Below, one piece after another: positions 51,354-61,986 of a stretch of DNA of 64,000 nt. The stretch is from Actinomycetes bacterium. GTDB taxonomy: Bacteria > Actinomycetota > Acidimicrobiia > Acidimicrobiales > Ilumatobacteraceae. The number at the start of each line of letters is the position of its first letter. Position 1 is the first letter of the stretch. Position numbers and translations under genes: made by a program. Location of the stretch: contig JAKOUY010000037.1 in the NCBI GenBank assembly GCA_029782355.1, forward strand, positions 186,001 through 250,000, read 5' to 3'. A model generated the notes under the pieces. It was not told where the DNA came from. It made no database searches and worked only from the letters and a program-made list of their open reading frames with translations.

Positions 51354-53834
51354 ATGCCCGAGCTGCCGTCGTCGGCCCAGGTGGTGGTCGTCGGGGGCGG
51401 GATCGTCGGCTGCTCGACCGCCTACCACCTCGCCCGGCTCGGCCTGACCGACACCGTCCTGGTCGAGCAGCACCAGCTGACCTCCGGTTCGACGTTCCAC
51501 GCCGCCGGTCTGGTCGGTCAGCTGCGCACCTCGGCCAACATCACCCAGCTGCTCGGCTCGTCGATCGAGCTGTATCGCACGCTGGAGGCCGAGACCGGCC
51601 AGGCGACCGGGTGGAAGATGAACGGCGGGCTGCGCCTGGCGTGCAACCCCGAGCGGTGGACCGAGGTCCGCCGCCAGGCGACCACCGCGGCCAGCTTCGG
51701 CTTGGAGATGCACCTGCTGTCCGCCGCCGAGGCCCAGGCCCTGTGGCCGCTGATGGAGGTCGACGACGTCGTCGGCGCAGCGTTCCTGCCGACCGACGGC
51801 CAGGCCAATCCGAGCGACATCACCATGGCCCTGGCCCGCGGCGCCCGCCAGGCCGGGGTGACCATCGCCGAGCACACCGAGGTCCGCTCGATCGAGGTGG
51901 AGCGCGGCGTGATCCGCGCCGTCGTCACCGATCGCGGCCGGATCGAGTGCGAGAAGGTGGTCATCTGCGCCGGGCAGTGGACCCGGGCGCTGGCTGCCAC
52001 CGTGGGCGTCAACGTCCCGCTGGTCAGCGTCCAGCACCACTACCTGATCACCGAGCCGTTCGACCCGCCGGTGCCGCGAACCCTGCCGACGCTGCGCGAC
52101 CCGGACCGGCTGACCTACTTCAAAGAGGAGGTCGGCGGGCTGGTGATGGGCGGCTACGAGCCCGACCCGGTGCCGTGGGCGATCGGCGGGATCCCCCGGC
52201 CCTTCCACTTCCAGCTGCTCGAGCCGGACGTCGACCACGTCGCGCCGATCATGGACGCGGCCTGCCGGCGAGTCCCGGCCCTCGCCGACGCCGGCATCCG
52301 CCAGCTGATCAACGGTCCGGAGAGCTTCACCCCGGACGGCAACTTCATCCTCGGCGAGGCCCCCGAGCTGGCCAACCTGTTCGTCGGCGCCGGGTTCAAC
52401 GCCTTCGGCATCGCCGCCGGCGGTGGGGCAGGCATGGCCCTGGCGGAGTGGGTCCAGACCGGCCGACCACCGTACGACCTGTGGGTGGTGGACATCCGCC
52501 GCTTCGGCAGCGGGCACCGCGACACGGCCTGGGTGCGGTCGCGCACGCTGGAGGCCTACGCCAAGCACTACACCATGGCCTGGCCGTTCGAGGAGCACCG
52601 CAGCGGGCGCCCGCTGCGGACCTCACCGCTCTACGAACGGCTGGCCCGGCGCGGGGCGTGCTTCGGCGAGAAGCTCGGTTGGGAACGGCCCAACTGGTTC
52701 GCCAATCCGGCCCGCGGCGAGGAACCGGTGGACCGCTACACGTACGGCCGGCAGAACTGGTTCGATGCAGTGCGCCGCGAGCACCTGGCCTGCCGGGAGG
52801 CGGCGGTGCTGATCGACCAGACCAGCTTCGCCAAGTACGTGCTGCGCGGTCCGGATGCCGGCGCGGCGTTGCAGTGGGTGTGCGCCAACGACCTCGACAA
52901 GCCGGCGGGCGCGCTGACCTACACCCAGCTGCTCGACGAGCGCGGCGGGATCCAGTGCGATCTCACCGTGGCCCGGGTGGCCGACGACGAGTGGTACCTG
53001 GTCACCGGCACCGGCTTTGCCACCCACGATGCCCACTGGATCCGCACCAACCTGCCGGCCGGCGCCCGAGCCGAGCTGGTCGACGTGACCTCGGCGTGGT
53101 CAGTGCTGAGCCTGATGGGCCCGAACAGCCGGTCGATCCTCGCCGGGTTGCTCGATGCCGGCGACGAGCCCGGCGATCAGCTCGGCAACGAGCGGTTCCC
53201 CTTTGCCACGATGCGCCACCTGGGCGTCGCCGGGTGCCCGGTGCGCGCCCTGCGGATCACCTACCTGGGCGAGCTCGGCTGGGAGTTGCACGTGCCCGTC
53301 GAGTACGCCCCGCGCCTGTACGACGCGCTGATCGATGCCGGCCGGGACCACGGTCTGGTCGATGCCGGCTACCGGGCGATCGAGAGCTGCCGGCTGGAGA
53401 AGGGCTACCGGGCGTGGGGCAGCGACATCGGCCCCGACCACACCCCACTGGAGGCCGGACTGGGCTGGGCGGTCCGCCGCCGCGGCCCGGACTTCCTCGG
53501 CCGAGCGGCCATCGACGCCCAGCGCGACCACGGGATCGGCAAGCTGCTGGCCACGTTCACCACCGACCCGGACGCCGTCCTGCTGGGCCGGGAGACGATC
53601 CTGCGCGACGGCCAGCGCGTCGGTTGGCTGACCAGCGCCGGCTACGGCTACACCGTCGAGCGCTCGATCGGCCTCGGCTACGTCCGCCGGCCGACCGCCC
53701 CGGCACCGCCGGCCGAGTTCGCCCGGTGGGTCTTGGCCGGCGACTACCAGCTGGACGTCGCCGGCCAGCGGGTCCCGGCGCAGGTCACCCTGCGCCCGCT
53801 GTACGACCCCGAGCACACCCGGGTCCGTGGATGA
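51354..53834 (+). CDS. FAD/GcvT fusion dehydrogenase (dimethylglycine/sarcosine dehydrogenase-like), copy 1
   Basis: An 826-residue protein. The N-terminal FAD-dependent oxidoreductase domain has the dinucleotide motif VVVGGGIVGCSTAYHL at about 10-25. GSTFHAAG places His49 where the DMGDH/SARDH family binds FAD covalently. The C-terminal half (from about 430) is an FAO_M/GcvT tetrahydrofolate-binding aminomethyltransferase region with DQTSFAKYVL and LGELGWELH. Family chemistry is N-demethylation with transfer of formaldehyde to tetrahydrofolate. Which amine is used is not shown. Its stop overlaps the next gene (ATGA). Confidence 0.92.
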   Translation: MPELPSSAQVVVVGGGIVGCSTAYHLARLGLTDTVLVEQHQLTSGSTFHAAGLVGQLRTSANITQLLGSSIELYRTLEAETGQATGWKMNGGLRLACNPERWTEVRRQATTAASFGLEMHLLSAAEAQALWPLMEVDDVVGAAFLPTDGQANPSDITMALARGARQAGVTIAEHTEVRSIEVERGVIRAVVTDRGRIECEKVVICAGQWTRALAATVGVNVPLVSVQHHYLITEPFDPPVPRTLPTLRDPDRLTYFKEEVGGLVMGGYEPDPVPWAIGGIPRPFHFQLLEPDVDHVAPIMDAACRRVPALADAGIRQLINGPESFTPDGNFILGEAPELANLFVGAGFNAFGIAAGGGAGMALAEWVQTGRPPYDLWVVDIRRFGSGHRDTAWVRSRTLEAYAKHYTMAWPFEEHRSGRPLRTSPLYERLARRGACFGEKLGWERPNWFANPARGEEPVDRYTYGRQNWFDAVRREHLACREAAVLIDQTSFAKYVLRGPDAGAALQWVCANDLDKPAGALTYTQLLDERGGIQCDLTVARVADDEWYLVTGTGFATHDAHWIRTNLPAGARAELVDVTSAWSVLSLMGPNSRSILAGLLDAGDEPGDQLGNERFPFATMRHLGVAGCPVRALRITYLGELGWELHVPVEYAPRLYDALIDAGRDHGLVDAGYRAIESCRLEKGYRAWGSDIGPDHTPLEAGLGWAVRRRGPDFLGRAAIDAQRDHGIGKLLATFTTDPDAVLLGRETILRDGQRVGWLTSAGYGYTVERSIGLGYVRRPTAPAPPAEFARWVLAGDYQLDVAGQRVPAQVTLRPLYDPEHTRVRG

Positions 53835-56305
53835 ACGACGACGGCCGCCATCACCCGGAGCCGGCGCTGCCCGATCGGGCGCGCCTCGTGATCGTCGGCG
53901 GGGGGATCCTCGGCTGCTCGATCGCCTACTGGCTGACGGCGTACGGCGAGACCGACGTGGTCCTGCTGGAGCGCCACCAGTTGACCGACGGGGCCACCTG
54001 GCACGCCGCCGGGCTGGTGGGCCAGCTGCGCTCGTCGCGCAACACGACGCGCATGCTGGAGATGTCGGTGGAGATGTACCGCGGCCTGGAGGCCGAGACC
54101 GGTCAGGCCGTCGACTGGCACGAGACCGGCAGCCTGCGCCTGTCGTGCAGCCCGGAGCGGACCATGGAGCTGCGCCGGCTGGCGACGATGGCCAAGTCGT
54201 TCGGCCTGCCGATGGACCTCGTCTCGCCGGCGGAGGCTCAGGCGTTGTTCCCGCTGATGAGCACCGACGGGGTCGAGGCGGCCTGCTTCCTGCCGACTGA
54301 CGGGTACATCGATCCGGCGTCGGTCACCCAGGCCATCGCCCGCGGCGCCCGCCAGCGTGGCGCCCGGATCGCCGAGCACACCGAGGTGACTGCGATCGAG
54401 GTCGATGGACGGCGGTGCACGGCGGTGCGCACCGCCGGCGGGCAGCGGATCGAGTGCGAGATGGTGGTCAACGCCGCCGGCATGTGGGGCATGGAGTTGG
54501 GCCGGATGGTGGGAGCCCGGGTCCCAGCGGTGGCCGTCGAGCACCAGTACCTGCTGTCCGGCCCGATCGACGGCTGGACCCCGGTGGAGCTGGGCCGGCT
54601 GCCGACGATGCGCGACCCCGATCACCTCGTCTACTACAAGCCCGACGGGCCCGGCCTGCTGGTGGGAGGGTACGAGCCGGACACGATCGCCTTCGGGGTC
54701 GACCAGGACATCCCCGCGCCGTTCCGCCGCCGGCTGTTCGAGCCCAACGTCGAGCGCTTCGCCCAGCTGGCCGAGCTGGCCGCCCGGCGCACGCCCGTGC
54801 TGGAGGCCGCCGGGATCCGCAGCCTGATCAACGGGCCGATCCCGTACTCGGCCGACGCCGACTTCGTCATGGGTCGGGTTCCGGAACTCGACAACTTCTA
54901 CGCGGCCACCGGCTTCCTGTACGGCATCGCCGCCGGCGGTGGCGCCGGGCGGATGATGGCCGAATGGATGCTGGAGGGCCGTCCGTCGCTGGACCTGTGG
55001 CCGCTCGACGTGCGCCGCTTCGCCTTCCACCACACCACCCGGCACTTCCTCGGCCGGCGACTGGTGGAGCTGTACGGCCATCACTACCGGCTGGCCGCCC
55101 CCGGGACCGAGCACGTCACCGCCCGGGGCATCCGCCGCAGCCCGTTGCACGACCGCCTCGCCGGACGCGGCGCGGTGTTCGGTTCGCGCGGTGGCTGGGA
55201 GCGTCCGAACTGGTTCGCCCCGCCCGGGGTCGAGGCCGTCGACCGCCCGTCGTTCACCGGCGGCAACTCGTGGGAGCACGTCGCCGCCGAGGCCATCGCC
55301 GTGCGCTCCGGCGTCGGCCTGATCGACCAGACCAGCTTCGCCAAGTTCGAGCTGAGCGGGCCGGGTGCGCTGGCGACGGTGCAGTGGCTGTCCGTCGCCG
55401 ACATGGACCGCCCGGTCGGCACGGTGACCTACACCCAGCTGTGCAACGAGCGCGGTGGCATCGAGTGCGATCTCACCATGGCCCGCATCGCCGCCGACAC
55501 CTGGTACGTCGTCACCGGTGCGGCGTTCGGCGCCCACGACATCGGCTGGATCCGCGCCCACGCCCCGACCGACGGTTCGGTGCAGATCCGCGACGTGACG
55601 TCGGCCCACGCGGTGCTCAACCTGTGCGGGCCACGGGCCCGGGACGTGCTGGCGGCGGTGTGCGAGGACGACGTGTCCAACGCCGCCTTCCGCTATGGGC
55701 AGGCCCGCCGGTTGACGGTCGGGTCGGCGCCCGTCCTGGCGCTGCGGGTCGGGTACACGGGCGAGCTCGGCTGGGAGCTGCACGTGCCCACGGAGTATGC
55801 CGGGCACCTCGACGAGGTCCTGCGCGCCGCCGGCGAGGCCCACGGCCTCGTCGACGTCGGCTACCGGGCCGTCGACCGGCTGCGGGTGGAGAAGGGCTAC
55901 GTCTACTGGTCGACCGACGTCACCCCGGACACCACCCCGCTGGAGGCCGGCCTGGGTTGGCGGATCGCCTGGGACCGCGGCGACTTCTGCGGGCGGGAGG
56001 CGCTCGTGGCCCAGCGGGCCGCCGGCGTCACCCGCCGGCTGTGCACCTACACGCTGGAGCTACCGCCCGGGGAGATGGCCCACCCGGTGGGCGGCGAGGC
56101 GATCCTGTCGGGCGGCGAGGTCATCGGCTTCACCACCACGGCGAACTTCGGCCACGCGGTGGGCAAGCCGGTGGTCTATGGCTACGTGCCGATCGAGCAG
56201 GCCGTGGCCACCGACGCGGTCGTCGAGGTGTACGGCGTGCCGATCCCGGCTCGGCGCCATGACGGCCCGCTGTACGATCCCGCCGGGGAACGACTGCGCG
56301 CATGA
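53831..56305 (+). CDS. FAD/GcvT fusion dehydrogenase, copy 2
   Basis: An 824-residue paralogue of the preceding protein with the same architecture. The dinucleotide motif is VIVGGGILGCSIAYWL at about 20-35; WHAAGLVGQLRSS puts the covalent-FAD histidine at 58. The GcvT half has DQTSFAKFEL and TGELGWELH and ends normally. The two copies agree through most motifs but differ in the N-terminus and in many pocket residues, so they may act on successive methyl groups or on different amines. ATGA overlaps occur on both sides. Confidence 0.92.
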   Translation: MNDDGRHHPEPALPDRARLVIVGGGILGCSIAYWLTAYGETDVVLLERHQLTDGATWHAAGLVGQLRSSRNTTRMLEMSVEMYRGLEAETGQAVDWHETGSLRLSCSPERTMELRRLATMAKSFGLPMDLVSPAEAQALFPLMSTDGVEAACFLPTDGYIDPASVTQAIARGARQRGARIAEHTEVTAIEVDGRRCTAVRTAGGQRIECEMVVNAAGMWGMELGRMVGARVPAVAVEHQYLLSGPIDGWTPVELGRLPTMRDPDHLVYYKPDGPGLLVGGYEPDTIAFGVDQDIPAPFRRRLFEPNVERFAQLAELAARRTPVLEAAGIRSLINGPIPYSADADFVMGRVPELDNFYAATGFLYGIAAGGGAGRMMAEWMLEGRPSLDLWPLDVRRFAFHHTTRHFLGRRLVELYGHHYRLAAPGTEHVTARGIRRSPLHDRLAGRGAVFGSRGGWERPNWFAPPGVEAVDRPSFTGGNSWEHVAAEAIAVRSGVGLIDQTSFAKFELSGPGALATVQWLSVADMDRPVGTVTYTQLCNERGGIECDLTMARIAADTWYVVTGAAFGAHDIGWIRAHAPTDGSVQIRDVTSAHAVLNLCGPRARDVLAAVCEDDVSNAAFRYGQARRLTVGSAPVLALRVGYTGELGWELHVPTEYAGHLDEVLRAAGEAHGLVDVGYRAVDRLRVEKGYVYWSTDVTPDTTPLEAGLGWRIAWDRGDFCGREALVAQRAAGVTRRLCTYTLELPPGEMAHPVGGEAILSGGEVIGFTTTANFGHAVGKPVVYGYVPIEQAVATDAVVEVYGVPIPARRHDGPLYDPAGERLRA

Positions 56306-57203
56306 ACGATTCGGCCGACACGTGGGACGAGGTGCTGCGGCGCGTCCCGTGGCTGGCCGGGCTCGGCCACCGGCAACGTCTGGCCGGGCTGACCAACGTC
56401 AACCATCGGGTCGGGCCGTACGTCGTCCGCCAGGCCGGGGCCGGCACCGCCGAGTACATCGATCGCCGGGCCGAAGAGGTCGCCGCCCGCTCGGCGGCGG
56501 CCGCCGGGGTCAATGCCGAGGTGCGGTTCTTCGACCCGTCGGACGGTCTGATGGTCACCGCGTATCTGGAGGGGACGCGCCCGATGACCGTCGACGCGTT
56601 CCGTGCCGACGACGGAGCCGTGGCCCGTGCCGCCGACGTGCTCCGCCGGCTGCACACCCGCGCCGCCCCCTTCGCCATCGACTTCCGGCTGTTCGAAGCG
56701 ATCGACGAGTACCGGGCGCTGCTCGACGCCAAGGGGGCGACGCTGCCCGACGGCTACGCCGAGGTGCGCGACGCCTCGGAGACGGCCCGGGCCGCCCTGG
56801 CCCGCCACCCGGTCGCCGCGGTCCCGAGCCACTGCGACCCGCTGTGCGAGAACTTCCTCGACGACGGGACGCGCATGTACCTGATCGACTACGAGTACGC
56901 CGGCAACTTCGACCCGATGTGGGACCTCGGCGACCTCAGCGTGGAGGCCGGGTTCGACGAACGCCAGGACGACCTGCTGCTGGCCGCGTACTTCGACGGG
57001 GCGGTTCCCGCGCCGGAGCGGGCCCGGATGGTGGTGTACCAGGCGATGTGCGATCTGCTGTGGTCGCTGTGGGGCATCCTCCAGCACGTCAACGACAACC
57101 CGGCCGAGGACTTCTGGGTCTACGGCTGCGGGCGCCTGGCGCGCTGCCGGACCCTGATGGCCACGACTCGCTATGCCGACAGCATCGCCACCCTGGAGGC
57201 CGG

Positions 57204-57207
<4 letters not shown>
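56302..57207 (+). CDS. Choline/ethanolamine-kinase-like phosphotransferase
   Basis: Protein-kinase-like (APH/ChoK) phosphotransferase of 301 residues. The glycine-rich region LAGLTNVNHRVG, the catalytic loop SHCDPLCENFL (Asp and Asn), and the metal Asp in LIDYEYAG followed by NFDPMWDLGD match choline kinase/LicA more closely than aminoglycoside kinases. It probably phosphorylates choline or a related amino alcohol. Its place between the dehydrogenases and the transporter supports a role in amine handling, with aminoglycoside kinase unlikely. Confidence 0.85.
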
Positions 57208-58288
<1,081 letters not shown>

Positions 58289-58292
<4 letters not shown>

Positions 58293-60232
58293 CCCGCCGC
58301 CGGCCGATGGTGGCCGCCGGGGTGGCCGCGGCCATCGTCGTGGCCGCCGTGCTGGCCAGCTGGTGGCTCGGCAGCGAGGTGCCGACGTGGTGGAACAGCC
58401 ACCTGCAGCCGTGGGCCCGGGACACCTTCCGCTGGATCAGCCGCAATCGAACCCACCACTGGCTGTTCGTCGACGTCTTCACCCCACTGGCCCGGGCGAT
58501 GAGCTCGATGGTCGACGCCGTGCTGTGGACGCTGCGCTCGCTGCGCTGGCCGGGACTCGCCGCCGTCGTCGGCGTGGTCGCGTGGCGAACCGGCGGATGG
58601 ACGGCGGCGGCGGTCAGCCTCGGGTCGCTGGCGGTGATCGGTGTCGTCGGCTACTGGAGCCTGACGATGATCACCCTGGCGATCATGATCGTGGCCATCG
58701 TCGTGGCGATGCTGATCGGCGTGCCGCTCGGCATCTGGAGCGCCCGCTCGCCGCGTGTCAGCGCCCTGCTGCAACCGGTGCTGGACACCGCCCAGGTGAT
58801 CCCGGCGTTCTCCTACCTCGGCCTGTTGACGTTGGCCTTCGGCATCAAGTCGCCGCCGGTCATCGCCGCCACGGTGATCTACGCCGTGCCTCCGGCGGTG
58901 CGGATCACCGCCCTCGGCATCCGCCAGGTGCCCGTCGTGCTGAACGAGGTCGGGTCCAGCTTCGGCGCCACGCCCCGCCAGCACCTGCGCAAGGTGCAGT
59001 TGCCGGTGGCCCGCCGAACCCTGCTGCTCGGGCTCAACCAGGTGATCATGATGGCCTTCGGCATCGTCGTCATCGGCTCGCTGCTCGGCACCGGCGACAC
59101 CGGCAACGAGGTGCTGCGCGGCCTGCAGAAGCTCGATGTCGGCAAGGCCACCGCCGCGGGTCTCGCCATCGTCGCCGCCGCCGTCATGCTCGATCGGGCG
59201 ACGACCGGCCAGCGCCTCGGGCGCCCGCCGGCCCACGGGCGAGCGATCGTCGGCGGCGGGTTGGTCCTCGCCGTCCTCGGTGCGCTGGTCGCCAAGCTCG
59301 GTGGGTGGGCGCCGTTTCCCACCGCCTGGGTGGTCGACATCACCGGCAGCGTCAAGCACGCCTCGACGTGGGTCCAGGAGCACCTGCGCAACGGGATCCC
59401 TCTGATCGGCGGCACCGAGGCGATCTCCCGGGTCCTGGTCGTCGACGTGCTCGAGCCGTTGCGCAAGCTGCTCACCTGGTTGCCCTGGCTGGTCGTCGTC
59501 GGCCTGTTCGCCGCGGCCGGGTGGCTCAGCAAGGGGTGGCGGCTGGCCGTCGTGCTGGTCGGCTGCTTGGCGGCCATTGCGGCGATGGGTGACGTGGCCG
59601 GCGGCGGCGTGGGGCGCAACCCGATGTGGGACCTGGCGATGGACACCCTGAGCCAGGTGGTGGTCGCCGTGCTGATCAGCCTGGTCATCGCCGTACCGCT
59701 CGGGATCCTGGCCGGCCGCTCCCGGGTGGTCCACGCCGTGCTCCGCCCGGTGCTGGACCTGGCCCAGGTCATGCCGCAGTTCGTCTACCTGGTGCCGGTG
59801 CTGTTCCTGTTCAACGCCGGGCGGTCGGCCGGCGTCGTCGCCTGCGTGGTCTACGCCGTGCCGCCCGGCATCCGCCTGACCGCCCTCGGCCTGCGCGAAG
59901 TGCCGGTGACCCCGCGTGAGGCAGCGATCTCCTTCGGGGCGACCTCCGGTCAGGAGCTGCGCAAGGTGCAGTTGCCGCTGGCGATGCGCTCCGTCCTCCT
60001 CGGCATCAACCAGACGGTGCTCCTGGCCCTGGCCACGGTGGTCATCGCCGCGCTGATCGGTGCGGGCGGTCTGGGGCTGACCTCACTGGGCGGGATGATC
60101 AAGCAACAGCAGAACTTCGGTCCCGGCCTGGCGGCGGGGTTGAGTATTGTGCTGCTGGCCGTCGCCCTCGATCGCCTGACGCAGGCGTGGGGCCAGGGCG
60201 GGCCAACCAGTTCAGGGGGAACCAACACATGA
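58289..60232 (+). CDS. Double permease of the quaternary-amine ABC transporter
   Basis: A 647-residue membrane protein containing two ProW/OpuAB-type permease domains in one chain. The first EAA-like coupling loop is SFGATPRQHLRKVQLP at about 230-245; the second is SFGATSGQELRKVQLP at about 550-565. Each half has its own set of helices, with a hydrophobic linker between. Normal ProW-like permeases have one domain and form a homodimer, so this fusion would be a covalent heterodimer. It is overlapped by ATPase and binding-protein genes. Confidence 0.9.
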
Positions 60233-61296
60233 AGTCTCGTCGTGCCATTCTCGGCACCGCCGCCGCCGTGTGCGTCGCCGGTGCGCTGTCCGGCGTTGCC
60301 CGGGCGACCACCCCGCCCGCCGGGAGCACGCCGTCGCCGGAGGCGACGGTGGCCCCGCTGACCACCGAGCAGCCGTTGACCAAGGCCAAGGTGACCCTCG
60401 CGGTCAACCCGTGGACCGGGTCGGCGGTGAACGCCAACATCGCCAAGGTCGTCCTGGAGTCCAAGCTGGGCACCCCGGTCGAGCTGGTCGACATCGACGA
60501 GAACGCCTCGTGGCCGGGCCTCGACGACGGCTCGATCGACGCCAATCTGGAGATCTGGCCGTCCGGCCACGCCGCCGACTACGAGACGTACATCACCCAG
60601 AACCAGTCGGTCGTCGACCTCGGCCCGCTCGGCCCGCAGGCCAAGATCGGCTGGTACGTGCCCAAGTTCGTGGTCGACGCCCACCCCGAGTTGGCCACGT
60701 GGGAGGGGTTCAAGGATCCGGCATTGGCCAAGCTGTTCGCCACGCCGGAGACCGGAGAGCTCGGCCAGTTCCTGATGGGCGATCCCTCGTACGTGACCTA
60801 CGACGAGCAGATCATCAAGAACCTCAAGCTGCCCCTGAAGTACGTGGTCGGCGGCTCCGAGGCCGCGCTGCTGTCGGCCATCGACAAGGCCGTCGCCGAT
60901 CAGACGCCGCTGCTCTTCCAGTTCTGGAAGCCGCACTGGAAGCAGCTCGAGGTCCCGCTGGTGGAGGTCAAGCTGCCGGACGTGACCCCGGAGTGTCTCG
61001 CCTCGGCCAAGGCCGCTGACGGCAACTATGCCTGCGACTACGCCCCGGACAACCTCTACAAGGCGGCGTCGGCCAAGCTGAAGGACAAGAACCCCGACGC
61101 CTGGGCGCTCCTCAGCAACCTGAAGCTGACCACCGAGCAGCAGTCCGAGGTGGCCGGATGGATCGACCGCGACAAGATGAGCCCAGCGGCCGCCGCGGCG
61201 CGCTTCGTCACCGCTCACGCCGACGTCGTCGCCGGGTGGTTGGCTGGCGGGTCCACGCCCGGAACGACCGCCGGCACCACCGCCAGCACCGGCTGA
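60229..61296 (+). CDS. Substrate-binding protein of the quaternary-amine transporter (OpuAC/ProX-like)
   Basis: Exported binding protein of 355 residues. The signal peptide starts KSRRAILGTAAAV, with a twin-arginine-like pair and likely cleavage after ARA at about 26. There is no convincing lipobox. The mature domain begins KVTLAVNPWTGS, and Trp residues in ENASWPGL, LEIWPSGHAADY and FQFWKPHWK could supply the aromatic cage that holds quaternary ammonium ligands. The last ~20 residues are a Gly/Thr-rich tail. The ATG overlaps the permease stop; GGGGGA lies upstream. Confidence 0.9.
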   Translation: MKSRRAILGTAAAVCVAGALSGVARATTPPAGSTPSPEATVAPLTTEQPLTKAKVTLAVNPWTGSAVNANIAKVVLESKLGTPVELVDIDENASWPGLDDGSIDANLEIWPSGHAADYETYITQNQSVVDLGPLGPQAKIGWYVPKFVVDAHPELATWEGFKDPALAKLFATPETGELGQFLMGDPSYVTYDEQIIKNLKLPLKYVVGGSEAALLSAIDKAVADQTPLLFQFWKPHWKQLEVPLVEVKLPDVTPECLASAKAADGNYACDYAPDNLYKAASAKLKDKNPDAWALLSNLKLTTEQQSEVAGWIDRDKMSPAAAAARFVTAHADVVAGWLAGGSTPGTTAGTTASTG

Positions 61297-61304
61297 CTGG
61301 CCGC

Positions 61305-61318
61305 GCCGGGTTGCCGGC
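61305..61318. terminator. Hairpin in the convergent gap after the transporter operon
   Basis: GCCGG (61305-61309) and CCGGC (61314-61318) with a 4-base loop, in the 30-base gap between convergent stops. There is no T-tract; it is a candidate bidirectional terminator. Confidence 0.35.
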
Positions 61319-61326
61319 AGGTTCGG

Positions 61327-61986
61327 TCAGCCCGGCAGGGCGATGACGTGCTCGACCACGTCGAGCACCAGGGCGTGCGGGTCGAGGGCCACCAGGACGT
61401 CGTGGACCGCGGCGGCGTCGGGTCCCCAGGCCTCCACCACCGCGGCCAGCGGTGGGGCGTCCGCCGTTCGAGCGTCGATCACCCGGTGGACGATCGCGGC
61501 GCCGATCCCTTCACGAACGGCCACCAGGGCCGGATCGACGAGCGTCTGCATGCGGGCGACGACCTTGGCCAGCGGCCCGGACCCGGGCGCCGGACGTGAG
61601 CCGCCCGGGGCCGTCAGATAGGCGTCCATCCGGCCGATGAAGGTGGCGTGGTCGTCCATCAGCGTCCGGGCGTCCTCGGCACTGGCGAAGGCCCGGCGGG
61701 GATCGAAGAAGGCGTCGACGTCGGCGACGTCGATCACAGTGATGGCGTCGTGGGGGTCGTCCAGCAGGGCGTCGTCGAGGTGGCCGACCCGGGCCAGGTT
61801 GACCACGTAGCGGCGCATGCCCCGAGTCAGCCGGGCGCCGAGCGGGGCGTGGGTCTCGAGGTAGTGGCGCTCGAAGCCGGCATGGTCGAGGCCGGCGGCC
61901 CGCTGGAAGCAGAACACCAGCGTGCCCGGCCGGTTCCCCGAGCCGCTGGCCGGCGGGGTGGCGGCGTGGTCGCCGATCTCGTTCAT
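61327..61986 (-). CDS. EthD-domain (dimeric alpha/beta barrel) protein
   Basis: A 219-residue soluble protein. The first ~110 residues match EthD: GTLVFCFQRAAGLDHAGFER then HYLETHAPLGARL and a late MDAYLTA. The C-terminal half looks like a second, diverged ferredoxin-like unit. EthD proteins support P450 or polyketide-type reactions in some clusters, but no such partner is here. The ATG overlaps the acyltransferase stop (ATGA) and has GGGAGG upstream, so it is translationally coupled to that gene. Confidence 0.78.
   Translation of the reverse strand: MNEIGDHAATPPASGSGNRPGTLVFCFQRAAGLDHAGFERHYLETHAPLGARLTRGMRRYVVNLARVGHLDDALLDDPHDAITVIDVADVDAFFDPRRAFASAEDARTLMDDHATFIGRMDAYLTAPGGSRPAPGSGPLAKVVARMQTLVDPALVAVREGIGAAIVHRVIDARTADAPPLAAVVEAWGPDAAAVHDVLVALDPHALVLDVVEHVIALPG

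Noticed and set aside
51323-56305. A 1660-codon open frame running through both FAD/GcvT genes
   Set aside because: Its 5' part is Arg/Pro/Gly-rich out-of-frame sequence of copy 1. Only the section from 53831 has real domains, so it is a high-GC shadow joined in frame to the true second gene.
61289-61335. Longer inverted repeat around the convergent stop codons
   Set aside because: The outer arms consist mostly of the similar 3' codons of the two genes ending in TGA. Only the inner hairpin at 61305-61318 was kept as a tentative terminator.
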